Shown: piece after piece, positions 25,762-34,072 of the stretch
Numbering within the stretch: position 1 is the first letter of the stretch
Layout of the letters: every line of letters begins with the position of its first letter
Assembly (NCBI GenBank): GCA_022827055.1
Contig: JAJDTR010000066.1
Location: 1 to 45,369 of the forward strand
From: Candidatus Poribacteria bacterium
Lineage (GTDB): Bacteria > Poribacteria > WGA-4E > JAJDTR01
DNA length: 45,369 nt
Reading direction: 5' to 3'
Made by a program: the position numbers and the translations under genes
Notes under the pieces: model-generated
The model's input: only the letters and a program-made list of their open reading frames with translations
What the model was told of the DNA's origin: nothing
Database searches by the model: none

Positions 25762-26769
25762 ATGAATTTGGGATCCATGAAGACGACTCTTTCCATCCTT
25801 AGGAACAGTCTGTATTTTTTCCTGACCGGTGTATTATTCACGTCTTTAAATTTGGTACGGGCCGTTGGGGACACGATTGCTTTCAGTTCAAAGGGAAATA
25901 TCTACACCATGAACACTGATGGGACAAATCTCATCGAACTTACTCACGGCGACGGCCCCTCATGGGCACCGGATGGGACAAAGATCCTGTTTTCCTTCGG
26001 TCTCGGCAGGTGGCTCGGCGATGTCACCGACATTTACATCGTAGATGCAAACGGTGCGAACCGCGTGAATCTCACCCAAGGACGCCACAAGGTTAACCAC
26101 TCGCCCGTTGCGTCGCCCGATGGGAAAAGAATTGCCTTTGCCTCATACCGCGATGACAATTACGAAATTTACGTGATGGATGCCGATGGGAAGAATCCCA
26201 AAAACCTTACTTTGCACCTAGATGACGATACTTGCCCGACGTGGTCACCGGACGGAACCAAGATTGCCTTCGGGTTAAGGCAGGTTAGAGAAGACATATT
26301 GTCTCACTCTGACATATTCGTGATGAATGCCGATGGCACCAGCCGAATCAACCTCACTCGAAATCCTCAGGCGTTCAATAACGATCCCGATTGGTCGCCG
26401 GACGGAAACAAAATTGCCTACTCGGCATATTCCAACGTCGATCGCGTGGGTCCAGGGAATGCCCACATTGACATATTCGTGATGAATGCAGACGGGACGC
26501 AACCCGGAAGATTAACCGAGGAGGCACCGCTCAACATTCAACCCAGTTGGTCGTCAGATGGCAAAAAAATTGCTTTCTCGCGAGCACACGAGGATGATCC
26601 CATTTACTGCGACATCTATATGATGAATGCGGATGGAACCAACCTTGTAAACCTCACCCAAACCCCTCTTGTAGGGGAGTGGAACCCTTCTTGGAAACCT
26701 ACTCCATTCTCGGTATCTTCACGAGACAAACTGCCAACCCGGTGGGCGGAGGTCAAAGAAAGCCGCTAG
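25762..26769 (+). CDS. TolB-like PD40 beta-propeller protein
   Basis: A 335-residue exported beta-propeller. After a signal peptide (the start at 25762 or the ATG at 25777 are both possible) come five to six PD40 (TolB/WD40-like) repeats with the pattern 'PxWSPDGTKIAF' then 'DIFVMNADGT...NLT', spaced about 45-50 residues (from about residue 40 to the end). TolB proper has an extra N-terminal domain that is missing, so this is a stand-alone propeller rather than TolB. It probably binds a protein or glycan in the periplasm. It stands alone and is convergent with the PfkB gene. Confidence 0.85.
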   Translation: MNLGSMKTTLSILRNSLYFFLTGVLFTSLNLVRAVGDTIAFSSKGNIYTMNTDGTNLIELTHGDGPSWAPDGTKILFSFGLGRWLGDVTDIYIVDANGANRVNLTQGRHKVNHSPVASPDGKRIAFASYRDDNYEIYVMDADGKNPKNLTLHLDDDTCPTWSPDGTKIAFGLRQVREDILSHSDIFVMNADGTSRINLTRNPQAFNNDPDWSPDGNKIAYSAYSNVDRVGPGNAHIDIFVMNADGTQPGRLTEEAPLNIQPSWSSDGKKIAFSRAHEDDPIYCDIYMMNADGTNLVNLTQTPLVGEWNPSWKPTPFSVSSRDKLPTRWAEVKESR

Positions 26770-26919
26770 ATCAAGTTAGTGCGAAGAAAGTTGCAACTGC
26801 ACGCGAATTAACCGATGCAAGGGTCAATACGCATTAACTACAAGGATCATCACGAAACATACTGACAATGTGTTAGTCGTAAGATGGTCGACGCACTCAA
26901 GCTGGAGGCCCCTACCAAT

Positions 26920-27843
26920 TCATGTCCCAATAATCGCCATTGTCTCTTCGAGGTTCTTGATTCCCGCAGTTGTTCCGATTGCCGTTACGCATGCCGCGCC
27001 TGCCGCCGAGGCGAGTTGACACGTGCGTTTCAAGTCCCACCCCATCACGGTTCCTGCAAGGAATCCCGCGACGTACGCATCCCCCGCCCCTGTGGTATCT
27101 ACAACGTCGACTTCATAGGACGGAAAATGAACTTCCTCCGTGCCGGTACGAACGTAGCTTCCGCGTTTTCCCATTTTCAACCCGACGGTTTGAATTCCAT
27201 AATCCATCAGGAAGTTCGCGATCTCGGGCGGCGAATCTAGACCTGTGAGTTGCTCCGCTTCTTCGATACTAGGTAAAAATATGTCGACGTAAGGCAAACA
27301 GGGTTCCAATGCGTCCAACCAATTTCCCGTCGTGTCCCATACCGTGTCCAGACTCGTCAACACCCCCGATTCTTTGGCTTCGCGTAGGACGCGCGCCGTA
27401 GGTTCGCCATCCAGTCTCGGCATGATAAGGGAGCCGGCAACATGCAAGATTTTGCACGACCGAATCAGATCCAAATTGACATCGTCTTCCGACAAAACAC
27501 GGTTCGTTCCCATATAATGCAGGAAACTCCGCTCGCCGTCGGACGCGACCGAGACAAACGTGGCCGGCGTGTTAGTTTCGGCATCGCGCATCATTGCACG
27601 CGTGTCCACTCGATTGTCATCCAGAATCTGCAGCACAAAGTCGCCGAAGGTATCTGTGCCGATCCTACCCATTGCTCCGACTTTGATACCCAGCTTGGCG
27701 AGGGTGATAGCCGTATTATTCGCGCCGCCGCCAGAGTGCATTTCGAGTTCGTCAAACACCGTCAATTTTCCCGGTTCCGGAAATCGATCGATTGGGCGGC
27801 CAATCATATCAACCACGAAAATACCAAGACATATAACGTCCAT
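26920..27843 (-). CDS. PfkB family carbohydrate kinase
   Basis: A 307-residue ribokinase/PfkB-family kinase, phosphorylating a sugar or nucleoside with ATP. Signature 1 is 'MHSGGGANNTAITLAKLG' (about residues 34-52); signature 2 is 'VDTTGAGDAYVAGFLAG', with the catalytic Asp in GAGD. 'MDVICLGIFVVDMIGRPIDRFPEPG' is the usual first strand. The exact sugar cannot be told. The ATG follows GAGGTGA at about 27851-27857. It is downstream of the large membrane protein gene but separated from it by 267 bp. Confidence 0.9.
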   Translation of the reverse strand: MDVICLGIFVVDMIGRPIDRFPEPGKLTVFDELEMHSGGGANNTAITLAKLGIKVGAMGRIGTDTFGDFVLQILDDNRVDTRAMMRDAETNTPATFVSVASDGERSFLHYMGTNRVLSEDDVNLDLIRSCKILHVAGSLIMPRLDGEPTARVLREAKESGVLTSLDTVWDTTGNWLDALEPCLPYVDIFLPSIEEAEQLTGLDSPPEIANFLMDYGIQTVGLKMGKRGSYVRTGTEEVHFPSYEVDVVDTTGAGDAYVAGFLAGTVMGWDLKRTCQLASAAGAACVTAIGTTAGIKNLEETMAIIGT

Positions 27844-28110
27844 CCATTCACCTCATATCGTACGCGTACCGCGAAACAGCGGGGACTCTTGGGCGACGCG
27901 ATTAATGTTCGTGTTCAGTTAAGTCGTTGGTTGCCATTCAAATGTTTCCATCATGTCAAGAAAGGGTGTGGTTACGTGTTGCCTAGGATGTTAATCTCAA
28001 CGCGGCGTAGAATGGTCTTTGGGGATGTCTATGTGGTTCCCATGTACCACCCGACGAGCATGCATCGGGCGCAACATAGTAAGTGAGACAAATGGCGGCA
28101 CAACGGATTA

Positions 28111-30108
28111 CTAATCTGATGAAGCTTCATCTCTGCCGATATAGATGATTACAAATGTCTCATCAATTGCTTCTACTGGCTGGTCGAACTTCATGGGCAA
28201 AAACGACCGGTTCATCCAACCGACCAGTTTAGGAACTTCATCTTCGGCGAGATATTGCAGGATTCCTTCCCCGGCGAGGATTTGAGCAAAGTGTTTTCGA
28301 TTACCATGCAGATCTTGAAGCGAGGGTAGACGTTTGGCTGGCGTAAAGTCGCCCTCTAGGGCAACAGAGGTGTTTGGATTTATCGCCCCAAGATGCATAT
28401 ACTTTCCATTGTACACCACTCCTGCACTTTGAAGCACGCCGGGTAGATGGTGCTTTACTCGAGTCAACTTCTCGTCTTGATTTCTCACCAATGCCCATTC
28501 TGTCATATTTGGCGGAACCGGAAAGTCAAAGAATGACTCAATACTATACGATCGAGTCTGCCAAGCGCTCAAGTTTGTTGCACAAATCTGTCCGGATTTC
28601 GATTCAACCAGATGCAGCGGCGGCGTAGATGTTTGCGTTAAGGGAGACACATATGTCCTGCTGTCCAACAGGAATGATGACGTTGAGTCGGCGGATGCGA
28701 TTGCTCCGATATAAGTTTGCAAGTGAGCGCGAGAATCTTCAGAATAGACCGACATAATTGAGTAACGACTAACGGAAACAGGAATCGAGAGAACATGTCT
28801 CGGGAGTACCGCGGCACAGGAGAAAAACACGACGATTAGAATGCTGCCAACCCAATACTGTTTTGTCCGCTCGGCATTTTTTCCCACCCACCACGTGTAG
28901 CCGCCGACACTGAGTAGACAAGCTATCAGGAACAGAGACAGCGTTCGGAGTAACGGCACGCGCCCCGATGGCAGAGATTTTAACACCGCATGAATTTTTT
29001 CCGCGTCTCTGCGATATGGTTCATAACGATCGTCGAGATGTTTTGGGGATTTGCCGATTGTTGTAAGGAACTGCGCCCACGGCGGTTTGCTCTCCAAGGA
29101 TTGGGAGGCAGTAACGTCGTTATAATCGAAAGCCAAACAAACAATCTGCCCGCTGCCAAATGATCGTCGTGATGCGAGTATCGGATGGCTTTCGTTGTCG
29201 GGGACAGTACCGCTCCCGATGCTGAGAATCTCTGCGTTGTTTCGCAGATTGAAGTCGATAAGGCTAATAGGGATATCCGAGTGCGCTCCTAACCGGGCGA
29301 TTGATTCAGGCAGATGGGATGCCTTTTGCAATTCACCAAGGTATACGGGGAGCAAGGGAGCGAGAAAACTGTCTCGCAGGTACTGTACATTACTCCCGCC
29401 AGAGATGAGCAGGGTGCCTCCATTGCGAACCCAGTCGAGCAGGGCGGACTGTTGTGTCGTCGAGATACGGTTTGCCGCCAGAGATACGCCGCGAATTACG
29501 ACAAGATCCATGGAATTGTAACCTATCCAATTGTGCGGCAAATGCTTTTGTGACGCAGGATGAAGGACAAACGTGCGCATTTCTGCGCTGGCATCAATCT
29601 TTAGCCCATGCCAATCATCCAATACATCGTGCCCCGGAGGCGTCAGTGCCAGAATAAACAGGTCTTTTGTCTCTTTCGGGAAGTCCGGAATAATCTCACG
29701 TTCAACTTTTACCCGACCTTCATAATTAACAATGCGTACCATCATCTTGGTCGAAGTTCCGGGTTGAAACACGTGGAGGGTATAGCGCCGCCGATCAGTT
29801 CGCGTTAAGGAAATCGGAGTCGAGTAAGTTTGGATGGTTTCTCCCGATAAAAGGTTGGTGACCTCTACTTCGAGTTCGCCAACAAACGAGTCATGTTCGT
29901 CCTCGCTCACCACCAAGAGTTGCAAGGGTGCCCATCTAGCACGCTTATAGTAACCATCAAACCCAAATTCGATGGATTCAATTACAATCACGCCGAAGGC
30001 AGTGGGGACTATCGTCAGAAATAGGCATATTACGACATGAAGTTGGTGTAGTCTTCTGATGCGAACTGCGTTCCTCCATCTGTGACTACTCCCTGTCTGC
30101 TCTACCAT
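28111..30108 (-). CDS. Large membrane protein with glutamine-amidotransferase-like fold, unknown
   Basis: A 665-residue protein. An N-terminal hydrophobic segment (about 25-42) is followed by a beta-rich extracytoplasmic domain, then a region (about 150-350) with the look of a class I glutamine-amidotransferase-like (flavodoxin-like) fold ('YNSMDLVVIRGVSLAANRISTTQQSALLDWVRNGGTLLISGG', 'FGSGQIVCLAFDYND'). Two transmembrane helices sit near residues 395-440 and a second soluble domain ends the protein. Similar proteins occur beside BatA/von Willebrand and transglutaminase genes in many phyla; a role in envelope maintenance is a guess. No catalytic Cys is evident in the amidotransferase-like part. 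A single gene on the minus strand. Confidence 0.6.
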   Translation of the reverse strand: MVEQTGSSHRWRNAVRIRRLHQLHVVICLFLTIVPTAFGVIVIESIEFGFDGYYKRARWAPLQLLVVSEDEHDSFVGELEVEVTNLLSGETIQTYSTPISLTRTDRRRYTLHVFQPGTSTKMMVRIVNYEGRVKVEREIIPDFPKETKDLFILALTPPGHDVLDDWHGLKIDASAEMRTFVLHPASQKHLPHNWIGYNSMDLVVIRGVSLAANRISTTQQSALLDWVRNGGTLLISGGSNVQYLRDSFLAPLLPVYLGELQKASHLPESIARLGAHSDIPISLIDFNLRNNAEILSIGSGTVPDNESHPILASRRSFGSGQIVCLAFDYNDVTASQSLESKPPWAQFLTTIGKSPKHLDDRYEPYRRDAEKIHAVLKSLPSGRVPLLRTLSLFLIACLLSVGGYTWWVGKNAERTKQYWVGSILIVVFFSCAAVLPRHVLSIPVSVSRYSIMSVYSEDSRAHLQTYIGAIASADSTSSFLLDSRTYVSPLTQTSTPPLHLVESKSGQICATNLSAWQTRSYSIESFFDFPVPPNMTEWALVRNQDEKLTRVKHHLPGVLQSAGVVYNGKYMHLGAINPNTSVALEGDFTPAKRLPSLQDLHGNRKHFAQILAGEGILQYLAEDEVPKLVGWMNRSFLPMKFDQPVEAIDETFVIIYIGRDEASSD

Positions 30109-30658
30109 GTCCGTGGTCCCATTTGGTCGATTCTTACTCGTTAATCAGGGAAGCTGCAATGCTGGTCCGTAAACACTTTAGCCGGCAGTTGTTTGCGTCA
30201 ATTACGGGTAAATGATAATCGCGGGGATGTAAGGGTTTGTGTTAAAGACTAAGGAACGTGCTGAAGTCACCTAATCCTTCAGTGCCGGTGATCGCCAGAT
30301 CGCTCGCTTAATCTATTCGGTCCTTCAATCTTTCAATCGAGCAAATGATAATACCACAAATTTCTGTTGCAGTGTAGACGAAGTCCCCCCATAAAGTCAA
30401 TCGGATTCTGAGGGAGTCACTTGGTTATTACCTATGCACCTTACTTAATCCATCTACCCCGAAATCGAGATAGATTGGCAGGCAAAATCCAACGATTTCT
30501 GTTTACTAGAGGTTCGAAACGGGGTAAAATTTTACCGGCTACAATCGAGGTGTGCTGGAACTCCCTTACAAATTCAATCATCATCATATTCGCCGGTAAA
30601 GATATGAGTTACGACGACCAATAGTGCGAAGAGACACCGTATAAGGGGAGCTAATATT
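30109..30658. other. Divergent intergenic region with palindrome
   Basis: A 550-bp gap. I see no believable gene in it. A perfect 14-bp AT-rich palindrome, GGTAAAATTTTACC, lies at 30533-30546, 113 bp before the phytanoyl-CoA dioxygenase-like gene, and could be an operator. An open frame at 30421-30624 has no protein signature. Confidence 0.4.
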
Positions 30659-31537
30659 ATGGATAGTGAATGCCTTCAACATTTATTGACGGAGGAAGAG
30701 CGAGCGGCGTTTGATCGAGACGGATTTATAGTTGTTGAAAACGCGCTTCCGGATACGATGGTGAGAGATTTGAATAAGGCGGTGGATCGTATTGAAGGAG
30801 AAGTGGATTTCATCGGGAAAGACGATATATTTCTGGAATTAATTGATTGGCCAACGGTGTTTCCGAAGGTGTTCGGGATTCTCGGGTGGAACATTCACAT
30901 TTATCACACGGTGGCGCTCTCGAGGCCCCCGGATACGGAGGAGAAACGACGCCAGAAAGCGCGTCTTCCGTGGCATCAGGACAGCGATCGGGTTAATGCC
31001 GATGTTGCGCCTGGACCAACAATGCGAATCTCATTGAAGGTAGGTTACCTCCTGACGGATCTAACAAAGAAGGGGCACGGCAATCAGTTGTTTATCCCCG
31101 GAAGTCATCTCAAACGAGAGTTGGAATGGCCGTCTGATGGTGTGTCGAATCCTAAAGGAGTATATACCCTTCAAGCGCCGGCAGGTTCGGCGGTTCTCTT
31201 TGAGCAACGCATCTGGCATACAGGAAGCCCAAATCTTTCCAATATAACACGTAGAACCCTGTATTACGGCTACAGTTACCGCTGGTTTCACCCTCGGGAT
31301 GAGAGAACCGTTTCGCACTACATGGAACGTTCCGACCCCATTCGTAGGCAGTTGCTAGGGGCAAAAACCAAATCTCTAGGACTCACATCACCCCAACCGG
31401 CGGATGTCCCGCTCCGAACTTGGATGGCGGAACATTTGGGCGAAGAAGCAGTCGTGGATAAGTACACTCGCTTGGTTGGCGGACTCTCGGTGTCGTTTGC
31501 GCGTAATCCGGATGACCATTACGCCGTGCGCGTGTAA
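30659..31537 (+). CDS. Phytanoyl-CoA dioxygenase (PhyH) family protein
   Basis: A 292-residue non-haem iron(II), 2-oxoglutarate-dependent dioxygenase of the PhyH family. The iron triad is H106-x-D108 ('PWHQDSD') and H187 ('IWHTGSPN'); R198 or R199 would bind 2-oxoglutarate. The family hydroxylates unactivated carbons of lipids, betaines, phosphonates or natural products; the substrate is not predictable from motifs. The start is preceded by GGGGAG at 30648-30653. Downstream lies a sulfatase gene, 636 bp away. A second, clearly different PhyH protein is encoded at 39599. Confidence 0.9.
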   Translation: MDSECLQHLLTEEERAAFDRDGFIVVENALPDTMVRDLNKAVDRIEGEVDFIGKDDIFLELIDWPTVFPKVFGILGWNIHIYHTVALSRPPDTEEKRRQKARLPWHQDSDRVNADVAPGPTMRISLKVGYLLTDLTKKGHGNQLFIPGSHLKRELEWPSDGVSNPKGVYTLQAPAGSAVLFEQRIWHTGSPNLSNITRRTLYYGYSYRWFHPRDERTVSHYMERSDPIRRQLLGAKTKSLGLTSPQPADVPLRTWMAEHLGEEAVVDKYTRLVGGLSVSFARNPDDHYAVRV

Positions 31538-31673
31538 TTGGAACCGAGAAGTACACTCGGTAGGAGCCAAGCTGAGCGAGACGTGCGCCGCACTCAGAGA
31601 GGGCGGTCTTTGGCTCGGACTGACGGCGACGCTAAGCACACATCTGAGGTGATATCCTGTCATTCAATTGTTA

Positions 31674-31786
31674 TAATTCACGCTGCTAAAAATTGCGTGT
31701 TTTCAAGCGTCTGGTAGGTAGGTGCGGTTTCCTAACCGCACCGATACTCCAACCCTTGTAGGATTGATCTTCGAATCACGACTTAC
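31674..31786. repeat. Cluster of three short palindromic repeat modules
   Basis: Three different intergenic modules stand in a row. 31674-31694 contains CACGCTGCTAAAAATTGCG, akin to the module at 37128-37150. 31721-31742 is a perfect hairpin with the 9-bp stem GGTGCGGTT/AACCGCACC and loop TCCT. 31756-31786 is a hairpin-like TGAT/ATCA unit sharing the frame GTAGGA-N2-GATCT-Y-CGAATC with 37061-37087. Such units scattered between genes resemble REP/BIME-type repeats. The first module could also act as a weak terminator of the PhyH gene, since TTTT follows its stem at 31700-31703. Confidence 0.6.
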
Positions 31787-32173
31787 TGGTCTTCTCGCTA
31801 AGTATTTAACGCATGTCGAAACCAAGTTTTTTCTTGAAAACTTTGTTTCTTCCCTGAATCCTAGTGACCTCAAGATAACAATCTAGCCGACTCATCACCG
31901 GCAACTTGCCACATGCAATCAAGGTCATCACAAAAATCCCATAAATCACAGTTCAGACAATGTCAACTACCGGCACCCAACACTAACCATATTTTTTTGG
32001 AAAATAAACCACTTACTGGGATGCTACGAAATTCTTATTGGGAACCATTATTACTGACAAGAAAGCGCAACATTAGCCAATCTAAAATATAATTGGTGAG
32101 TTTTTTACAGCAGATGTGGAAACGTTTGCCAAATCGTTGCACGGGCGCTTTACTCAAGGCATTGGAGACATGA
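31787..32173. other. AT-rich region before the sulfatase gene
   Basis: A 387-bp stretch without a gene. A perfect TATAAT stands at 32088-32093, 80 bp before the sulfatase start, but no -35 box is placed correctly for it. Confidence 0.35.
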
Positions 32174-33541
32174 ATGAGTACATCGAAACCGAATATTATC
32201 TTGGTCAACTGTGACGACCTGGGCTATGGCGATTTAGGTTGTTACGGATCGACTCTGAACCGCACGCCGACACTCGATCGCATGGCGCAAGAGGGAATAA
32301 GGTTCACCGACTTTTACATGGCGTCGCCTGTGTGTTCTCCTTCACGCGGCGCCATGATGACGGGGTGCTATCCTAAGCGTATCGGATTCGCGGACTTCGA
32401 TGGGAAAATCGTACTGTTCCCCGGTCAGCGTGTCGGCTTGAATGCGGACGAGATCACCGTGGCGGAGATACTGAAGGAGCAGGGATATGCGACGATGCTC
32501 GTTGGAAAGTGGCATTGCGGCGATCAGCCGGAATTCATGCCGACGCGCCATGGGTTCGATCACTACTACGGCATACCCTACAGCAACGACATGGGCAGAC
32601 AACCGGGCCGCGAGAATCGGTTCCCTCCATTGCCGTTACTTTGCGACGAAGAGGTAATTCAAGAACAACCCGATCAGGCGGCACTTACCGAACGTTATGT
32701 GGAACAAGCGGTGCGTTTCATCCGAAACAACCGTGAGCAGCCGTTTTTTCTATATTTTGCTCACATGTATGTCCATCTGCCCATTTATCCTCCAGAGGCG
32801 TTCCTGAAACAATCAGAAAATGGACGCTACGGCGGTGCGGTCGAGCACATTGACTGGTCAATGGCTGTGATACTGGATGAGCTTCAGCGGTTGGGATTGG
32901 ATGACAACACGTTGGTTGTTTTCACCTCAGATAACGGTTCGAGAGGTTCCGAGGGCGGCAGCAACGCTCCCTTGCGGGGACGCAAAGGGACAACATGGGA
33001 AGGGGGACAACGCGTACCTTGTCTGATGCGCTTCCCCGGGCGTATTCCTGCGGGAATCGTAAACAGCGAGATTGCTACCGCGATGGACTTTCTACCGACG
33101 TTTGCGGGATTGGCAGGGGCGAACGTACCTTCTGATCGGGCGATTGATGGTGAAGATATTCGTCCCCTCATGTACGAGGCGAGCGGCACGGGTTCGCCGC
33201 ATCGGACCTTCTTCTACTATTCCGGGGAAAACATTGAAGCTGTACGTTCGGGGAAGTGGAAACTTCACGTCCGCAAGGGTAACGAGGAGATACGTGAGTT
33301 GTATGATCTTGAATTGGACATCGGCGAAACGAATAATTTGTTTGACCGGCGCCCGGATGTGGTAAACGCGTTGGAAGCCGAGATCCAAGCCTGTCGGGAG
33401 GATATCGGGGACAAAGCGGTTGGAGCAGGAGGCGCCAACTGCCGTCCGATTGGCGCGGTCGAGAATCCGGAACCCTTGACCAAATACGATCCCGACCATC
33501 CCTACATCATCGCCATGTACGATTTACCGGATGCGGGTTAG
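32174..33541 (+). CDS. Type I sulfatase (arylsulfatase family), no signal peptide
   Basis: A 455-residue sulfatase hydrolysing sulfate esters. The active-site Cys54 lies in C-S-P-S-R58, the sequence converted to formylglycine by a maturase. Metal ligands are Asp14-Asp15 ('NCDDLGYGDLG') and a later 'FTSDNGSRG'. 'VGKWHCG', 'HGFDHYYG' and 'DWSMAVILDEL' are also family-typical. The start is fixed: a TGA stop lies in frame directly before the ATG, and GGAG is at 32164-32167. The protein therefore has no signal peptide and should act in the cytoplasm, probably on small sulfated sugars taken up by the cell. No sulfatase-maturing enzyme gene is in the window. Confidence 0.93.
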   Translation: MSTSKPNIILVNCDDLGYGDLGCYGSTLNRTPTLDRMAQEGIRFTDFYMASPVCSPSRGAMMTGCYPKRIGFADFDGKIVLFPGQRVGLNADEITVAEILKEQGYATMLVGKWHCGDQPEFMPTRHGFDHYYGIPYSNDMGRQPGRENRFPPLPLLCDEEVIQEQPDQAALTERYVEQAVRFIRNNREQPFFLYFAHMYVHLPIYPPEAFLKQSENGRYGGAVEHIDWSMAVILDELQRLGLDDNTLVVFTSDNGSRGSEGGSNAPLRGRKGTTWEGGQRVPCLMRFPGRIPAGIVNSEIATAMDFLPTFAGLAGANVPSDRAIDGEDIRPLMYEASGTGSPHRTFFYYSGENIEAVRSGKWKLHVRKGNEEIRELYDLELDIGETNNLFDRRPDVVNALEAEIQACREDIGDKAVGAGGANCRPIGAVENPEPLTKYDPDHPYIIAMYDLPDAG

Positions 33542-33833
33542 AGCCAAGATAAGATTCAGCCAAGAGGGGCTGGCAATAGTCTGCGGAGTGAAAGATCTGT
33601 CGCCGCTCTTGCGTCAGGCGTTCGAGTAGTGCCGGCTGTCGCAGAACTCCCTCAATGTGTATCACCGATGTCGGTTTGTAGTAGTAATCAAGCGAATGGA
33701 CAATGAGTGATCAACTGAACGAATAGTGAAGGCGATAGTAGATCCTGATAGAGATCCCTTTTCATTGCACGTCCGTTCTGGGCATGTAAACTCCCGATTC
33801 GTCGGAATTAGCATTGTACTTCTCTCCTCGGGC
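33542..33833. other. Spacer after the sulfatase gene
   Basis: A 292-bp stretch with no recognised element. Together with the repeats that follow it separates two convergent genes. Confidence 0.3.
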
Positions 33834-33874
33834 GCGTTCCCTGCCCGCCCGGTCTGATTTGGCAAATCCAGACC
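33834..33874. repeat. 41-bp hairpin repeat, copy 1
   Basis: The first of two almost identical 41-bp copies (one base different, C/T), the other being at 33996-34036. Each contains the near-perfect hairpin GGTCTG-ATTTG / CAAATCCAGACC, with a single bulged base. The sequence upstream of both copies is also partly alike. Confidence 0.75.
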
Positions 33875-33995
33875 AATTAGATCTTTTCATAGAACCTATG
33901 TAGTTGGGCGTGTGCTAGTGCTAATCATGCATCTCCGGCTCAGTTTTATGATGCCTCGATTTATCGTGCTTGGTTTCGTACTCCCCTACTCTGGT

Positions 33996-34036
33996 GCGTT
34001 CCTTGCCCGCCCGGTCTGATTTGGCAAATCCAGACC
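33996..34036. repeat. 41-bp hairpin repeat, copy 2
   Basis: The second copy, 162 bp after the first in the same orientation, 37 bp from the 3' end of uvrC. The pair lies between the ends of two convergent genes, where such hairpins may stop transcription from both sides. Confidence 0.75.
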
Positions 34037-34072
34037 GGTGGACTAAACAGTTACCTTGATTGTATGCTTGAT

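Noticed and set aside
27442..28086. Long plus-strand open frame of 214 residues
   Set aside because: Largely antisense to the well-supported PfkB kinase gene; the translation has no domain pattern.
30511..30520. GGTTCGAAAC, like the T-loop of a tRNA
   Set aside because: The flanking bases do not form a T stem, and no acceptor or anticodon arm can be built around it.
30421..30624. A 67-residue open frame before the PhyH gene
   Set aside because: TTG start, no family signature, and it covers the palindrome at 30533-30546; composition looks like non-coding DNA.
31721..31742. Rho-independent terminator
   Set aside because: The hairpin is perfect but no T-run follows, and it sits in a cluster of similar repeat modules, so it is listed as a repeat.
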